From: DATJPW01 sp035506215
GTDB taxonomy: Bacteria > Desulfobacterota > Desulfomonilia > Desulfomonilales > Desulfomonilaceae
Direction of reading: 5' to 3'
Assembly: GCA_035506215.1 (NCBI GenBank)
Contig: DATJPW010000051.1
Span: 1-64,000, forward strand
Length of the DNA stretch: 64,000 bases
In this document: positions 62,337 through 64,000 of the stretch, one piece after another
How the letters are laid out: every line of letters begins with the position of its first letter
Position numbering within the stretch: the stretch's first letter is position 1
Notes under the pieces: generated by a model
Seen by the model: the letters and a program-made list of their open reading frames with translations, nothing else
Database searches by the model: none
What the model was told of the DNA's origin: nothing
Program-made: the position numbers and the translations under genes

Positions 62337-62822
62337 TTACCAAGAAATCCTGGAGTCACGCGGGAATTCGATCTGATGCCACATTTCGCCCCATAGCTCT
62401 TTGAACCGCGGACCCAATCTCTCCACCAGCTTCGGCCAGTGTGTCTTTTGCTCCCGCAATCCTTCGAAGATCTCCGCGACCAATTCGGTGAGCCTCTCAA
62501 TTTCTTCTTTTGGTAAGAATGAGACCGCTCCCTTGTCTATTGCTCTCTGAAGACTTTCCGGCGTAAGTGCGTGGGCCGTAAGCATCACTGCTGGGAGCCG
62601 TTTCTCTCTGGCGAGTTCTAGAAGGTCAAAGCCCTTCACTCCCATTATGTCCAAAATTACAAGATCGAAAGCCTCCTTTTCGAGATGTTCCCTCGCTGCA
62701 CCGAAATCCAAAGCAGTGACCAGGCGCGAGCTTTCCAATTGTTCCCGGATCACATCCAGCACATCTCTCTCGTCGTCGACCGCCAGGATTCTCTTCCCCT
62801 CAAGGATCGTCACATCAGCCAC
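62337..62822 (-). CDS. Stand-alone response regulator (copy 2 of tandem pair)
   Basis: This 161-residue paralogue of the neighbouring gene has the same receiver landmarks (ILAVDDERDV, LVILDIMGVKG, MLTAHALTP, SFLPKEE) and the same tail. It starts with a GTG (62822) five bases behind GGAGG. The pair is a recent tandem duplication: the coding parts align along the whole length while the flanking bases differ. The tail beyond the receiver (about 35 residues) is conserved between the two. Confidence 0.85.
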   Translation of the reverse strand: MADVTILEGKRILAVDDERDVLDVIREQLESSRLVTALDFGAAREHLEKEAFDLVILDIMGVKGFDLLELAREKRLPAVMLTAHALTPESLQRAIDKGAVSFLPKEEIERLTELVAEIFEGLREQKTHWPKLVERLGPRFKELWGEMWHQIEFPRDSRISW

Positions 62823-63337
62823 ATTGACCTCCGCGAAAGTGGTTAAACATGAAACAATTGCCCTGTGCGCCGAATCCGGTCCTTAACTTTACGAGCAATA
62901 GTCCCCACACCTGAATTGCGAGTTCGTCGCCGAACATACACTAACCTCTGTCATTAAGATGGGTGCTGAATGATTTTGAGTCAAGACGCCTCAACTCATG
63001 CATGCAGCGCTGCTGGTAATGACACCTCTGTTGCGCCTGCGTAAGACTGTCATCCCCGGTATGGCAATCGTCCATGACATGCATTATTGATGGACATTCA
63101 GCCCACTTCGCGTTATACAGTGCTATTCATTAGCACGGCGAACTAAAGAAAAAACTGTGAGTGGGGGAAAAATCTTTGCAGACCCGTCGGCTGCAACAAG
63201 GGAAGGCTCCGGCCCTAGGAATCTCTTAAACCAACCGAGTGAGTCCGCAACATGCAGCAGGGCACTTTGGCTCTGATGAAACAGATCCGGTAATTCAATC
63301 GCGACTGGAATCTCGCAATCCTCAAAGGAGGAAGCAT
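62823..63337. other. Gene-free leader region before the TRAP permease gene
   Basis: These 515 bases carry no convincing gene. Hairpins TGCTA-TTCAT-TAGCA (63121-63135), TTGCAG..CTGCAA (63176-63196) and AGGG..CCCT (63199-63216) lie in the 220 bases before the permease start and could be a structured leader. I do not match them to a known riboswitch. Confidence 0.4.
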
Positions 63338-64000
63338 ATGGTTGGTTTGCTTGGGATCGTTGTTCTGATGCTGCTCATGTTCTTGATAGAATTACCGGTG
63401 GGAGTGGCGATGGGCCTGGTCGGCCTGGGGGGCATATGGTGGCTATCTTCGCCAGCCGCAGCCTTTTCCATGTTGGGCACCGAAGTTTGGTCAACCTTTT
63501 CCAATTACGGCTTGACGGTCATTCCACTGTTTGTCTGGATGGGCCAAATCTGTTTTTATTCCGGGGTCAATGAGAGTCTTTACAATACAGCCTACACATG
63601 GATGGGGCGGACCAGGGGGGGCCTCGCCATGGCCACCATTCTGGCCTGCGCCGGTTTTGCAGCCATATGTGGATCCAACACGGCGACCGCCGCCACCATG
63701 ACTTCAGTCGCGCTCCCTGAAATGAGAAAGCGCAACTACGAAAAAGCCCTGATGTCCGGTTCCATTGCGTGTGGTTCCACTCTTGGCGTGGTTATACCCC
63801 CAAGCGTGGTGCTGCTCGTCTATGGAATCTACACGGAACAATCAATCGGAAAACTGTTCTGGGCCAGCACGGTGCCGGGCCTCGTCATGACGGCGCTGTT
63901 CTGTTTTACTATATATATCCTTTGTCTGCTCCGTCCCGAAAGCGGACCGGGTGGACCACGCACCTCAGTCCTGGACAAAATCAAGGCCATACCGGGCGCA
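63338..64000 (+). CDS. TRAP transporter large permease (DctM-type), 5' part
   Basis: TRAP transporters move organic acids using an ion gradient. The first 221 residues are present and run off the right edge. Landmarks are VGLLGIVVLMLLMFLIELPVGVAMG, the GLTVIPLFVWMG segment, AGFAAICGSNTATAATM and GSTLGVVIPPSVVLLVYG. AAAGGAGG lies six bases before the ATG at 63338. No DctP binding protein or DctQ small permease gene lies upstream; they may follow or be elsewhere. The substrate is unknown. Confidence 0.9.
   Translation, partial: MVGLLGIVVLMLLMFLIELPVGVAMGLVGLGGIWWLSSPAAAFSMLGTEVWSTFSNYGLTVIPLFVWMGQICFYSGVNESLYNTAYTWMGRTRGGLAMATILACAGFAAICGSNTATAATMTSVALPEMRKRNYEKALMSGSIACGSTLGVVIPPSVVLLVYGIYTEQSIGKLFWASTVPGLVMTALFCFTIYILCLLRPESGPGGPRTSVLDKIKAIPGA

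Noticed and set aside
62216..62500. Longer 256-residue form of the first response regulator
   Set aside because: The added N-terminal part lacks family similarity, overlaps the 3' end of the second copy in another frame, and a good ribosome site marks the ATG at 62215.
63045..63100. A sigma-54 promoter (TGGCA then TGCA) before the permease gene
   Set aside because: The spacing between the two boxes is too long for sigma-54.

Overview
The window is one stretch of a dense, mid-GC bacterial chromosome. It carries about 47 protein genes, one structured RNA gene, a small family of palindromic mobile repeats and several recognisable promoters. Gene content points to a deltaproteobacterium in the broad sense (Desulfobacterota), perhaps close to Desulfomonile or Syntrophobacterales. 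The evidence is the mix of a YqeC-type selenium/molybdenum accessory protein, a TRAP transporter, a GspE/PilB ATPase, a PP-loop/DUF814 protein, LysM-dprA-topA gene order and REP-type transposases. No rRNA or other taxonomic marker is present, so the assignment is inference.

Left part (1-22.5 kb). The end of a site-2 protease gene and a secretion/pilus ATPase lie next to two HU/IHF genes with their own promoter. A plus-strand run follows: a small conserved protein, a membrane GTPase, a two-domain M16 protease, HflX, a TVP38-type membrane protein, a cysteine-containing hypothetical protein, a flavodoxin-like protein, a HAD phosphatase and argJ. Next come a lytic transglycosylase with LysM, a degenerate histidine kinase, pncA, rny, 6S RNA directly behind zapA, a Fis-type regulator, glmU and a LOG/SLOG protein.

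Middle part (22.5-48.8 kb). This holds a TPR membrane protein, a REP-associated transposase inside its own palindromic repeats, a heparinase II/III-type protein, and a minus-strand run sppA-guaB-argC-AMMECR1-PP-loop-Yip1. Upstream of sppA lies a transposase-free copy of the same repeat element. An ABC ATPase, a transglutaminase-like protein and a PHP phosphoesterase follow on the minus strand. On the plus strand come a GYF/zinc-ribbon membrane protein, a protein built of SHOCT-like repeats, an 1138-residue GlmS-like enzyme, a LysM protein, dprA and topA.

Right part (48.8-64 kb). A PadR regulator, whose promoter contains a perfect palindrome, precedes a Tat-exported FAD oxidoreductase and a membrane/iron-sulfur-flavodoxin/SCP2 fusion. 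Then come purC, a class III nucleotide cyclase, glycerate kinase, yqeC, a surface-type protein with Cna-B-like domains, two tandem response regulators about 80% identical, and the start of a TRAP permease gene running off the right edge.

The most distinctive signals are: the RAYT element with a one-base loss of its HUH motif plus two non-autonomous copies; the 6S RNA at zapA; the oversized GlmS-like enzyme and its neighbours; and the PadR-controlled Tat/ISF/SCP2 redox cluster.
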